Shown: in pieces, positions 21,076 through 32,636 of the stretch | Layout of the letters: the number at the start of each line of letters is the position of its first letter | Numbering within the stretch: the stretch's first letter is position 1 | Source: Iris pallida | Lineage: Eukaryota > Streptophyta > Magnoliopsida > Asparagales > Iridaceae | NCBI GenBank assembly: GCA_029216955.1 | Contig: JANAVB010003999.1 | Span: 2,594,163 to 2,658,162, forward strand | Reading direction: 5' to 3' | Length of the DNA stretch: 64,000 nucleotides | Translations under genes and position numbers: made by a program | Notes under the pieces: generated by a model | Seen by the model: the letters and a program-made list of their open reading frames with translations, nothing else | Told to the model about the DNA's origin: nothing | Databases searched by the model: none

Positions 21076-24000
21076 TATATATATATATATAAGAACGTTA
21101 ATAACTTTATAGATTATAATAAGGTGACATACAAATCACCCGCCGAATGCAAGATTTCAGTCTCGTTCTCTGCTTTAACGCCGTTTTGAAACTTACCAAA
21201 TAGTTAGAGTTAATTTGCATTGTCCAGAAATTGTCGTCTCGGACATACATGTTCATCATCCAATTGGCCCATTGAATTTTTCCTTCCACAAGCTTCCAAA
21301 CAAGTTTGTGAATGATGAAAAAAATTAGTGAATCGAGTTACGGAAGTGTATTATTATTTTTATTTAATAAATTTTTTTATCATCTTTGTTGAAATTATAA
21401 ATAGTCTTATTATGTCAATTGCTTGTAAATAGTTGAACAATTGACTGATTCTTGTATATGATCGCCCATGACAAAGTATGTCAATTTTGCAACAGACGCT
21501 AGAAATCTAGCTAGGGTTCATAGTAATTTAGAAATCTACTTGACAATTAGATTTTCTAAAACTGTTTCTTATTTATATTATTTAATAATATCACAAGTAA
21601 TATCTTTATTAGTTTTAAGTTTATTTTTATTGACATATATACACGTATCATATTTGTAATAATTTGACAAACTTCATTTTTCTTTATTTTTTATATTTTG
21701 ACTACTAGACAATTAGATTTTTTAAAATTGTTTCTTATTTATATTATTTAATAATATCACAAGTAATATCTTCATTAGTTTTAAGTTTTTTATTTATTGA
21801 CATGTATACATACACGTATCATATTTGTAATAATTTGACATATTCGTTCTTCTTTATTTTTCTTATTTTGACGGCCACACCACTTTGCTTTATTATATAG
21901 ATATTCGTTATTAGACGTTCTACTTTTGTGTCAAGGACTAAAATCTATGTTGCAATCGAGTTTGGCCTTGGTCCGACCGAACGAACCGGCCGACCGACCA
22001 ACCGACCGACCGACGGAAGAACACTCCACCAATGTCCTTAATGTAGCCTCCTTAGTAGATATATGTTAGTAAATGCAAACATCCCCGATTTAGAGAACTT
22101 TTAAAGATGAGAAAATGGCGTTGAGACAAAGTTAATTAACCTATAGAAGTTCGGCGGCCATTGAATGTGGAGTTTAGATAGAGTTATTTGGGACATAGAT
22201 TGGATTAAATTTGGCGAGTTGAAGGTGATATATAACTGCACTCTCTATTGTCATGTGTCGATCATTCCTAAAATCCTCATGGACATGTAGTGCTTGATGC
22301 ATAAAGTATACATAATTAGGGTCTTCTCTAACAGAAGATGAAAATAATTAGAGAGAGCGAAGAATAATTTGTTCATGCATGCCATGTACGTACATTAAAG
22401 GATCGATATGCATAAATTATTTCATGATTATGTCTCAATTTAAAACGAGATCAAATGATGTTTTTCTTTTCCTAAAGAAAAAAAAAGACTAGGTGCTATG
22501 TGGAGCTTTAGAGTTTTGGAGGTTGGTACACAACTGTTTGTACTTATTTTGGATGTATTTTGTACTTTTACTATGTAGTGGTATTAACTGTAGTTTGTGG
22601 CAAGCTTGGCAAATATGGATATCCAAATCGGTATCGAGTTCTTCCTATGAGTATCAGGATCAACGGTTTTATGACTGAGCTATCGATTTTTTATATCAAA
22701 AACAAATAATTATTAATTAATATGAATTTTTTTTTTAATACGTTTAAACAAGTTTAATATTTCTTATGTTGTTTCTTAATAGTTTTGAAATAGCAGTCAC
22801 CCTTGTCAATTGGTTTACTTATGATAGACAAGTTTTATTCTTTTACATCCTTGATGATCGGTTTTTCTTCATTCAATTTTCTTCGTGAATTGACTGTAAA
22901 AAAGATCCCAAAAGTCGGTATATAATCCGGATATGACAAACCGTATCAGTATCGACCGTATAGAATTATCGGAATTAGCCAATAGTGCAAACTATGGTTT
23001 GTGGTTTTATTACCTTCTGATAAATTTCTATATATAGAAGATACGATTTAAATATTTGTGGACAATATATGAGAAATAGAGAGCAATGTTTTAAAAAACG
23101 GACCGGTGATTGAACCGATTCTTTTTGGTATAGGTCGGACTGGGGCTCAACCGAAATTCAAATAGACTTGCTTTAGTTTGTTTCAAATAGATAATATATG
23201 CACATTTACTTCTTGGTTTGGTTTGATTCTTAGCATGTTTGGTTTGGTTTAATTTTACAAGTATAAGGTCTCTCAAAACCAAACAAAGAATCAAATGGTC
23301 GAAATATAACCTGATAAATATTTTTGAGATTTTTAATTAAAAAAATCAGAATTGATCGGTTCAATTGTGAATCGGTTCGGCTGGTTCACCGATTAAATTC
23401 GGCTCTAAAAAACCCGACAATTCTTTAGAAACCTCGGTTCAAGTCAGATCGGACCATTTTTTTTGACAAAAAACTGGTAGGACCCGATCGGACCGATGGT
23501 CTGGTCCAGTTGTGACAACACTGATAGAGAGCACAAAAATAACAATTTTGTCCTCAAGTCATTTGATAATAAAAAAGCTGAATAAAACATTGAGCATAAT
23601 TTTATTCAAAAATAAAACAAAACATTGAGCATAATATTTGTGGACGAATTTTGTTGAAATTTGTTCCTACGTAGGTGCTCTTTCCAGTGGAGTTTCCAAT
23701 GATAATACTTCCTATTAGCAGGAGCAGAAGGAAGAAATTTTTTTTTTATAGCATTTTATGTATCAGTGGCATGCTTTGATTGTTCAGCAGAGACATGTTG
23801 TGTAGGCTAAGCATATAATGGTTTGAGACCGATAACCGATTCAAACCGAATCAAAAAATGAATTCACGTCAATTTTGAAAATTTCAGGTTAGGGTCGGTT
23901 AGGACTTCGGTTTTAAATTTGGAGTGATATGGACCGAAAACCGAATTTTATATATATATTCGGTTTTACCCTCTACCTAACTAATTGTCCCCTAACCCTA

Positions 24001-24286
24001 AAACAATCTCTCCTCTCTCTCAACTTCTTGATCTAAAACCTAACCCTAATCTCCAAACCTAAACCCAATTAATCTCTCTCTATCTCCAAGGAATCTAACT
24101 GGCGAACCCTAAATCGAGCGGTTCTAGCCTTCTAGCTCAGATCATCCAACTCTCCAGAATAAGTTTGCTTGTGCCCTTTTCTACCATGCATGTAGCTTAT
24201 TAAATTATGAAATTTTGGGATATTGTTCACTGTAATTATGAGCTTTGGGTACTGTCTTTTGAGTAATGAGTACAAAAGACGTTGTG
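21076..24286. other. Intergenic, no gene seen
   Basis: A direct repeat of about 125 bp (21539-21660 and 21707-21840) is the clearest structure. TTTGCTTTATTATATAGA at 21884-21901 looks like a Helitron 5' terminus in reverse orientation. Short GACCGACC runs lie near 21975-22015, and CGGTTC/GAACCG words occur at 23090-23500 and 23820-23970. Short ORFs such as 22493-22678 have no recognisable similarity. Confidence 0.5.
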
Positions 24287-24294
24287 AATATGTT

Positions 24295-25591
24295 CAAGGC
24301 CGGTCGAGGGGTAAGTCAGACAAGACTTCGGATTTGGACAACCCTTCTCTATTTAAGGTAACTTCTAGACTCAGTGTGACACTACAAGAGGCCGAGATCG
24401 CGGGTGACCTTCCTGTTATTGCCGGGACACAATTTTTCGATAGAAAACTGAAAATATGAAACAATTGTAAGAACAATGTTCCAACGCAACACTTCTAGGA
24501 AGGTTACGCAAGTATAACGAAGATCTAAGAATATCTCGTTATTATATTACGAGAATCTAAAAAAGATTTCGTAATCCACAGCAGCATATGATATACGAGA
24601 ATCTAAGAAGATTTCGTAATCACAGCAACGAAGAAGATGACAGGCGAAAGATGGAAGATGGCCTGCTGGGATGAATGATCACCGTTGCTCAAAGCTATAT
24701 TCGTCCCACACGAATAGCTTCCAGGAACCAGCAAGTTCGTCGGAGAACTTTGGAACACTTCTGCTCTTCTTACTACTCGGATTGTACACGAACTCCCGTG
24801 CAAAAGCAACGCTGGTGCAAAGCTTCTCTTCTCTCTGACAGGCTCTGTTTACTTGTGTTAAGAAACACTTGTAAATTTTTTTAACTCTCTGAATATGTTC
24901 TGTATATTCCGTACCTGTGAGAGAGAAGAGACCTTATATAGGTCCGAGTAGCAACTGTCCGGCTAGCACAATATTCGGGACGTGGTAATAATCACTCCGA
25001 ACGTGCAGTAACCGCTCAGATCATGCACATGCACGATCCGAAGCAAGTTGCGCCACTCTAGCAACCCGCACGCCTTGCACCTTGCGCACAGAGCCACTTG
25101 CGCCACACTGTGCCACATGCCTTGCACACCTTGCGCCACACGCACAACGCGCACATTGCGCCACTTGCGCAACCTGGCGCAACCTGCGACGATGCTGACG
25201 TGCTAAGTTCGCCAACAAAATGCCACAAAATGCCTCATGAGCCCATGAGCCCGAGTCCGAGTCGCTAAGCCCCTACGGGACTTAGCTCCCATGAAAATAA
25301 ATTTTCCAAGAGCAAAAAGTATTAATATTTTTAATTGTTGATTTAGCCTTTTTTTTCATTAGAAAAATAATCTCACATGGCACATCCATGTGCACCTCCA
25401 CACCACATGTGCATCTCTAAACTAGCATAGTAGAGATACAACTTCTTTGGCCTATCCGATGTGGAACTAAAATTTCTAAAGAAAAGATCAAAAATCCCAA
25501 CACTTCCAAAATATACCCACAATAAGGATTAATGGACAACTAAAATTAGTTCCGGATCGATAAGACAACGGAACCCCTTGGGCCAGTCCTG
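24295..25591. mobile_element. hAT-type MITE (second family copy), split by a solo LTR
   Basis: It starts CAAGGCCGGTCGAGGGGTAAG and ends CCTTGGGCCAGTCCTG. The 8-bp duplication AATATGTT flanks it (24287-24294 and 25592-25599). GACAAGACTTCGG and TTAGTTCCGG match the intact copy at 16561-16757. The nested LTR occupies 24414-25502. Confidence 0.85.
24414..25502 (-). mobile_element. Ty1/copia-type solo LTR (1.09 kb)
   Basis: On the minus strand it begins TGTTGGGATTTTTGATC, with AGTTCCACATCGG soon after, and ends GGCAATAACA. CTTCC is duplicated at both sides (24409-24413 and 25503-25507). The start resembles the copia LTR at 33952 (TGTTGGAATT, then CCCACATTGG). A TTGCGCCAC/TTGCGCAAC-rich patch lies at 25045-25195. 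No coding sequence remains. Confidence 0.85.
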
Positions 25592-25599
25592 AATATGTT

Positions 25600-26103
25600 G
25601 CTGAAATATAGAGACTAAACTTCAGTTGTAGGCTTGTAGCTTGCACTTGCACTTGCAGTGTGACTTTGTGGACTTCAGTCACTGAAGTGCCATTTGCCGC
25701 AGACTTGCACTTGCAATTGCCTCTGTGAGTTTGTAAGTTGTAGACTTGTTAGCTTGTTAAGTTGCTATCATGCATGGTATATACTTGGAGTCTGTTGATT
25801 TTGGAGCTTTGGAGTTTGATATTGGACTATTCGAAAGTTGGAGCAAGTCATTGCCTTTGTGATTTTGTGAGTTCCATGGTTCAATTTGAGAGTGAGAGGT
25901 ATATTACTTCCTCAGTTCCTCTATAGCTCTAGTGCTCTCTGGTTCAATTTGCCTCGATGTTTCAACACTCTCATACTACCCTTTGATACTTGATTAGTGA
26001 TTGATTAGTGACAACAAATGATAAGTACAAATGCTTGCTATGCTCTTTATACCTTTCTTTTGTTTGGTCATTTATTCAGAAATGAGAATATAAATAACAT
26101 AAT
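25600..26103. other. Intergenic, no gene seen
   Basis: A CTTGCACTTGCACTTGCAGT-type patch lies at 25640-25735. Nothing else is recognised. Confidence 0.5.
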
Positions 26104-26114
26104 ACTATAAGAAA

Positions 26115-26221
26115 GCATTTTTTTAATTACAACTCACACACACTTACACATTCTTACGGTTGTGAGGCTCGAATCATATCAGTCCTGTCTGGTGTCCGTG
26201 TTACTTTCCACATGAGCTACA
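26115..26221 (-). mobile_element. tRNA-derived SINE, copy 2
   Basis: Read on the minus strand it has TGTAGCTCATGTGG (A-box-like), CCAGACAGGAC, GATTCGAGCC (B-box-like) and CAACCGTAAG. The tail is GTGTGAGTTGTAATTAAAAAAA. Order and wording match the copy at 18001-18119. The flanks share ACTATAAGAAA (26104-26114) and ACTATAAAAAT (26222-26232), an imperfect duplication. Confidence 0.7.
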
Positions 26222-26610
26222 ACTATAAAAATGTTGACGATGATGATAGTGCTCGAGAAAGGAGAAGGAAACTACATTGCATAAATATAATTTCCGATGC
26301 ATAAATAGCCATCCGAGCCATCTATAATTTGCGTACGAACGAAACTTTGTACACGCTGTATTGTATGCCAGTTGGACCCACTATCCTCCAACTTCCACCA
26401 AATAAACGAAAGAAATAGTATGTTTTCGTAACTCGATCCACTGATTTTCTGCCACCAAGTCAGGATCTTATATCTCTCTTTGTTAACCACAATAGACACT
26501 CGAGTTGGGTGGTTCAACGGATTCAAGATTGCTTTGCTCGGTAGGCTACAGTGTTTGTTGCCGGACGGTGCTCTTTGGTTCATTTTCTTCTTTGCCTCAC
26601 TTAGCCCTAA

Positions 26611-27049
26611 GAGCATCTCCAACCCTATTGTGAGTTTAGAAAAAATGGTTGCCACATAAGAATGACAAACTTTCATTCCAAAAATTCTTCTCCAATGCAA
26701 ATGTAGAATAAAACATGAAATTGACATGGCAATGACATGGCAAGGAGAATGTGAAGTTGGTTGTCAAGATCTAGACAATTCACTTCACAATAACTTTGTC
26801 TCCACATCATCAATTATGAATATAAATATTTATAAAAAAGTTGAAGAAGTGGAGGAGTTGCCTTAGAAGTTGAAAAATATACTTTTTATTGTCTCCTCAA
26901 TAGTTTTGCATTGGAGAGAGTTTTTCTATCTCATTGTCTTTTGAGATATAGTTTTGCCACATAAACAAGATATTGTCTTGTGGCTCATGCCACATAGGAG
27001 CCACCTAAGACTCACAACACTTAACAAGACAATAGGGTTGGAGATGCTC
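26611..27049. mobile_element. Tourist-like MITE (GAGCATCTCCAACC ends)
   Basis: Terminal inverted repeats GAGCATCTCCAACCCTATTG / CAATAGGGTTGGAGATGCTC are perfect over 20 bp. TAA is duplicated (26608-26610 and 27050-27052). Terminus and 3-bp TSD fit plant PIF/Harbinger MITEs. Confidence 0.92.
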
Positions 27050-27052
27050 TAA

Positions 27053-27917
27053 GTAGCATGCTGCCCAGAGCCTTGTAAGCAATTCGGCAAACAAAAAAAA
27101 TTCGGAACGGCAAAAGTACGAGTATAAATCGGCACAACATAAGTAAAATACGGTAAAAAATTCGTATAACGAAAAATATTCAGATTAGATTTAATTCGTG
27201 TTTAGTACGTTTCATATGAACAAATTCGACACTAAAAATTCGGCATATATATAGGCCCCACCCACCTCTACTCCTTCATAAACAAGGGTTTAGTGTGAGT
27301 ATAAGAAGAGGTTGGATGATGAAAAACCGAAAGATTTTTCTTTGATTGTTACAAGCAACATGTGCAAAGACTCTTGTGTTTATTTTTTTTGTTACTGTAA
27401 AACTTTTTCTTCTTTTCTTTTGATAATTTTTGAGAATTGTGCCGGTCTTAATATCTAATAGCAGCAAGAGTCAAGAAAGTCAAGACTGTTGGGTTTCTCG
27501 GTCACGTTTTTTTGGCCGAATTTTTTAAAAATTCGTACGGTACGTGTTTAAAACGTCACGAGCTTAAAATTTGCGTACAAATCCAAAATTTTTAAAAATA
27601 CGTAAGTATTATACGTTTATGTAAGATACGAAAAATTTCACGTATAATACGCGTTTTATTCGGGTGATTGCTAACAAGGGCCCAGAGAGACCCCCGGTTC
27701 ACATCGAGTCAAAATGGCATCCCCAGTAAATAATCCGCAATCCCAAGCCCCATAAACTCCCCTTACTCTCAAAATATCTTCTTCCCCGACCGACCGTTCC
27801 CTCTCGAACCTTCCTCCAGTCCCCTCCTCAAAACTGCAACTTGTCAATTGTCGCCCGCACACGCAAGTAAGATATTTTTCCCAAACAAAAATTTCTCCAG
27901 AACCCCCACTTCCCCCC
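27053..27917. other. Intergenic region upstream of the J-domain gene
   Basis: AATTCGGAACGG/TTCGTACGGTACG-type words occur at 27085-27250 and again, partly inverted, at 27510-27660, suggesting a decayed repeat. The last 200 bp are C-rich and lead into the gene. No ORF is supported. Confidence 0.45.
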
Positions 27918-27925
27918 TTTATAAT
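27918..27925 (+). promoter_or_regulatory. TATA-like box of the J-domain gene
   Basis: TTTATAAT in a C-rich setting lies 54 bp before the ATG, compatible with a short 5' leader. Confidence 0.45.
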
Positions 27926-27971
27926 CCCACCCCACCCCACCCCTCCCGTCTCCCGTGCGGATCCACGCATA

Positions 27972-29322
27972 ATGGACACGGCGGGTGCGGGCCTGGGATC
28001 CGGTAACCCGTCCTCCTGCTTCTACTCCCTCCTAGGCCTCCGGCGCTGCGCCTCCGCCTCCGAGATTCGATCCGCCTATCGCAAGCTCGCGCTGGTGCGT
28101 TTTGCAAATCCTCCCTCCCTCTCCATATATATTTTTTTCTTTTCTTTTTGGTGTCGGATTTGCAAACTCTTGTGATCGTTTCGGGGGTTTCGGTGGCAGA
28201 AGTGGCATCCTGACAGGTGGGCCCGGGACCCGGCGGCGGCGGGGGAGGCGAAGCGGCGGTTCCAGCGGATCCAGGAGGCGTACTCCGGTAAGGAGGGTTG
28301 TTGTGTTAACGGGTCTTCCAGGTTAACGGGTTTCGGATCTTTGACGGTGCCTTGTGGTGGGTGTTTGTTGTTCCTGCAGTTCTTTCGGACGAGGGGAAGC
28401 GTGCGATGTACGACGTCGGGCTCTATGATCCTCTGGAGGACGACGGAGACGTATGAGTTTTTTGGGAAAAAAAAAATAATTTTAGTGATTTTTTTTAAAA
28501 TTATTTTGTTTATTTATTTGGGAGATATTTTTGATTGAATTGATTTGGATCGGTAAATTTATTATTAAATGGACAGGATATTAGCGATTTCATGAAGGAT
28601 TTTATGGTGGCAGTTGAGCGTGCGAATTCTGAGGTGGGTCGTTAAATGACGGATTTGCCCTTGGAAGGAATCTATCAATTGCCGCATTGATTTGATAAAT
28701 ATCTAAAACATATGAAACCATTTCCTCCGTAAAACTATGCCGCACGGACACGGGACACGACACAACACGGTATCCCCCTTGTCGCGTGGATACGACGAGG
28801 AGGACACAGACACCTATTTCGGTTCTGTTGTATTTAGAGTGTTAACGTTTCCGGCACAATTGTTGAATAATGCGAAGTCTGTAAAATCTTGTTTGGAATT
28901 GCTATTGCTTCGATACACATCAACCTTATTATTATTATTTTTTATTTTTTTTAAAACTGTCCTATAATTGAAGTAGTTTTAAAAATGAAATTATTTTATA
29001 ATTTGTTGTTACCAAACATATGTTGGCCATCAAACCCAATCTAAATATATGCAAAAATGCATGTTGAACCGACGATAGGGGTCCGTACGGTGGACCGTAC
29101 TGACGTGGCCTTCTTATTGGCTCCAGTTTCGGATCCGTCACCGTCACGATGCGGTCATCCTTTCTGTGACCAGATTTTTATGCTCGAGTCCTAACATTTT
29201 TTTTTTTTTTTGTGTTGTGGCAGCCGCCAAGTACTTTTGAGGAGATTCAGGACATGTTTAATGATATGGTTAACCAGATGAGGATGGATAATGGATTCTT
29301 CGGATCTAGCAGGATGGTGTAG
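27972..29322 (+). CDS. J-domain (DnaJ/HSP40) protein, five exons, 145 aa
   Basis: Exons are 27972-28094, 28200-28287, 28380-28450, 28577-28633 and 29224-29322. All four introns are GT...AG, and the frame is kept to a TAG at 29320-29322. The J domain spans about residues 16-82: SCFYSLLGL opens helix [19 protein letters not shown] holds the HPD motif (44-46) that stimulates HSP70 ATPase, and [20 protein letters not shown] forms helices III-IV. There is no Gly/Phe region, zinc finger or targeting signal, so it is a short class III-type co-chaperone, probably soluble. The C-terminal part ([33 protein letters not shown]) is acidic and predicted helical. Exon 1 is GC-rich and the last exons are AT-rich. 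Client and partner are unknown. Exon joins are deduced by sequence and family fit, without transcript data. Confidence 0.88.
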
Positions 29323-29331
29323 AAGATGGTT

Positions 29332-29337
<6 letters not shown>

Positions 29338-29385
<48 letters not shown>
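29338..29385 (+). repeat. Homopolymer (T)48 just after the J-domain stop codon
   Basis: A run of about 48 T starts 15 bp after the TAG. It would lie in the 3' UTR. It may be the poly(A) tail of something inserted in antisense, but no body of such an element is recognised. Confidence 0.9.
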
Positions 29386-30879
29386 CCTTCTTTTAAATTT
29401 GTCGACAATGTGAGATTGTAAAATCAGATTGTAAAAGCTATAAGCAACAAGCAAGGGTAGCTTTTGGCAGTGTTTGTCCTCTCTTAATTTAAGATTCGAC
29501 ATTTTAGTGATAATGTGATTTTCATTAGGTTTCAAATGTGTTGTTTGTTTTGAACCCAAGTTCTCCGTGTAAATAAATCAGCATGGAACTTGCGATGCGA
29601 CTAGAGATCCAATCTATCGAGTGCTTTTGTTTAGAAGTTTGTCAATAAGCATCAACCATTAACTTGAGAATAAACATAAGAAAGGAGGCCGATCTTGACT
29701 TTTCTTAGGTCCTGCACGAAATCACTATTTTACTTCTTTTTTTTTATATATATTAAAAAGTATTTTATTTTATTTCAATGATAAGAATTTACGTGGAAAA
29801 ATACATTATGACGAAGAATTCTAAAGGTTACATGTTTTCTCTTCAAAGCTAAGAGTTTATATGGTCCAGCAAAAATATGGCAAGAAAAAATAATCAATAA
29901 TGATACGGAATTTGTTAGAGTTGGTGATGGAGCAATTGAGTCTACACTACAGTGGACTCTTTTTTTTTTTTTTTTTTTTTATCGGGCTTAGGTTTTACAT
30001 GGCTTTGCGGAAGTCCTGTGGAGAAGGTTGTCCAAATTCGAAATCTTGTATCTTTTCGATCCTGCTTGCTGCAGCCTATGATATTATGTTGCAATAAAGA
30101 ATGTCTAATGTGTATTTGGAAATTCTGAGACTAATAAAAGAAGTTTAATGTCTACTAGATCTAGTTGGACTGATCACTAATTCTAACATACAATAAAATG
30201 TAGAGCCGTTATTTACGGATTGAGAGGAAAACTCCTTGTCAGTCCGAAGTTGTCGTGACGGTTTTTCATTGGACGGATATAGACTACACGTTAGTAGGAA
30301 ATTTGGTTCAGTGGAGAACCGGCACGTCAGTTTCGGACTGACGTACAATCCCCTCTTAATTAGTACAATATGAGTATTTGTAAAATGTAATTCAGTAATG
30401 CTAAATTTACTACCAAACCAAACATTTAGTTTGATGTAACACTGACAAGACCGATTGATAAACAAGTCTCTTTTAAAGCCCGTTTAAATCCCAACGGGAG
30501 AATATGACATAATTGCAATTTGCCAAAAAAACAATAACAAAACATTTGTCCTAAAAATTTCTGGGGGTGAATATTTGACACAGGAATAAACTCTAGACAA
30601 ATATGTAACAATCTACACGAAATATTTTCGCTAAACCAGTAAATATGAAGAAATAATTATCACTATATAGTGCTAACTAATCCTAACTGTTGTAACAATC
30701 TACAGAATATAATTCGCATAAGATAAAAGGGATCTCAAAGTTTCGCGTATCAGAGTCCGACACGGCTTGTTGAATCTCTGATTCTTACGCCCGAAACTTC
30801 AACCACGACCAGAAACTCGAACATCAGTTCTTTCTGATTTGAGCAGCTTTGGATTTGTGTAACGAGTATGTGGTAGTGG
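29386..30879. other. Intergenic, no gene seen
   Basis: The first 150-200 bp are probably the 3' UTR of the J-domain gene. A (T)22 run lies near 29959-29980. CAGTCCGAAGT (30240) and TTCGGACTGACG (30332) are inverted words of an unassigned repeat. Confidence 0.5.
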
Positions 30880-30887
30880 CTGACGGC

Positions 30888-31716
30888 TAGGGCTGGCGAT
30901 GGGTAGGGTAGGATAGGGTAAGGGCAGGAAGAGGGCAGGGTAGAGTAGGGTATTGACCTTTTTTTGATATCCTAGGGGAGTCATAAGGGTAGGGTAGGGT
31001 AGCCCTCTTCCAAAAAACCAATACCCATTACCCGTCCTTGCCCTTTACCCTCACAGGGTAGCTGAGGGTCAGGGTAGGGAGGGTAAGGGTATTACCCTTG
31101 CCATTTCATTTTTTTAACTTTGAAAATCAATTTTTTTTGCTAGTAAACAGGGGGGAATATTTTTTCTTTCAATTTCATTTTTTTTTCAGATTTTGACAGC
31201 ATTCAAAAATTATAACAACTTAACAAGAAATAACATGGAGAATATTTTTTTTACTAAAGGCGCTGAACCCAGTTATATAGTAGAACCTGGGCTGCCTACA
31301 TACCCAAGGAGGGGGCTAGACCCGACTCCTTAGGATCAAGCACCATGTAGTTCTCCTAATCCTAAGTACTAATTACAAAAAACTACAAGTAGTAGTAATA
31401 CTATGGCAGTGTGACTATACAAAATTACAAAGCGGGTTGGGAGAAGGGTAGGGTCGAGGGTTTTAAAGGGTTAGGGTTAACGGGTACTGGATAGGGTAGT
31501 GATTCAGGGTAGGATTACAGGACAGAGGGTAGGGCGGGTAGGACGGGTACTCGGGTAATTGCACTAGGGTATCAGAATAAAACCTTTACCCTACCCTAAT
31601 TCCAAGAGGGTAAGGGTAGAGCATGCCCTCGAAGGGTAGAGGGTACCCGTGGGCACCTGAGGGTACAGGGTACCCGGCTAGGATAGAGGATATGAGGGCA
31701 AAATCACCACCCCTAC
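30888..31716. mobile_element. hAT-like element rich in GGGTAGGGTA
   Basis: The ends TAGGGCTGGCGAT and ATCACCACCCCTA are inverted. The 8-bp duplication CTGACGGC flanks it (30880-30887 and 31717-31724). GGGTA/GGGTAAGGGTA words fill both flanks (30895-31100 and 31440-31690). The core at about 31235-31430 is unlike the rest and may be an older insert. There is no transposase. Confidence 0.8.
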
Positions 31717-31970
31717 TGACGGCACAAACAAAGGCAATCGCAACATTTTTGTTGTTGTTTGGATGTAACATCAATTGATACTGAAGGACCACTGATGCCT
31801 GATGGACGTACGGTTTTTGTTCGTAGCAGCAACTAGGACTCCTTTTGGTAGTGGTAGCTTTCAGCAATAATGTACAAGTTGAAGCTCGAAAAATAGTTGG
31901 CCACGAATAAAAAAGTTGGAGGCACCGGCAGAGCCAACTTGTAGCTGAGGTGGACTTCGGTTCAATTAAA

Positions 31971-32313
31971 GGTTTAATTGTACTCTGATACCTTCAACTA
32001 TTTCAGTTTTTTAACTTAATACTTTAAATTTTTTTATTCAACAATTCGATATCTTCAACTATTTTATTTTTTTAACTTAATATCTAAAACAAAATAAAAT
32101 ATTTCGAAACTACACAGATGTCGAGAAAGGAGGGCGGTGGAAGGAGGGGGGGAGGCCCGTGGGTGGCCGGAGGGGGGCAGCTGGTGGGAGGGGGGGAGGG
32201 AGCTGGATGGTGGCTGGAGGGGGGGAGGGCGGGGGTGGGTGGCCGGAGGGGGGAGGGGGGTTCAGATATCAAGTTAAAAAATAAAAATAGTTGAGGGTAT
32301 CAATACAATTAAG
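31971..32313. mobile_element. Fold-back MITE with a G-rich core
   Basis: TTTAATTGTACTCTGATACC on the left is inverted against GGTATCAATACAATTAA on the right. The arms also share CAACTATTT and TTTTTTAACTT. TTCAATTAAA and TTCTAATTAAA flank it as an imperfect duplication. The core at 32128-32263 is almost pure G with few other bases. Confidence 0.65.
32128..32263 (+). repeat. G-run cluster (potential G-quadruplexes)
   Basis: More than ten runs of three to seven G occur within 136 bp on the plus strand, such as GGAGGGGGGGAGG and GGGGGTGGGTGG. The Pro-rich minus-strand ORF over it is an artefact. Confidence 0.85.
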
Positions 32314-32636
32314 TTCTAATTAAAATTAGAGTTTGAATATCACTGTTAACGTTGGATATTTTCAAAATCCAACTTCTAATATCAACTACTATATATATAA
32401 AGTGCTATTATTAAATATTTTTTCTTTCTTTCATACAAGCAGCCTACACGAGTCCAATAAGTTTTGATTTCTGTTTCATTCTTGCTACAGGAGAGAGAAG
32501 AATTTCTACAAGCACATTATTCACTGATGATTTGTAAATGAATATGTATTTGAGAAAGACAGATGATGAGACATCAATATTTTGATTATCCTCAATAAAA
32601 ATCTCTCTACCATTAAATCATCACTGAATATAATAG

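Noticed and set aside
24380..24413. CACTACAAGAGG as a CACTA transposon start
   Set aside because: No matching inverse end or subterminal repeats were found; it lies within the interrupted hAT MITE just before the solo LTR.
26272..26727. 151-codon minus-strand ORF
   Set aside because: Its first 40 codons lie inside a TAA-flanked MITE (26611-27049) and the remainder has no recognised family. A decayed gene piece cannot be excluded.
27671..28107. Minus-strand ORFs over the J-domain gene start
   Set aside because: They overlap the promoter and first exon antisense and lack any known domain.
30890..31690. Interstitial telomere
   Set aside because: Words are GGGTA/GGGTAAGGGTA, not TTTAGGG, and the block is bounded by a hAT-like TSD.
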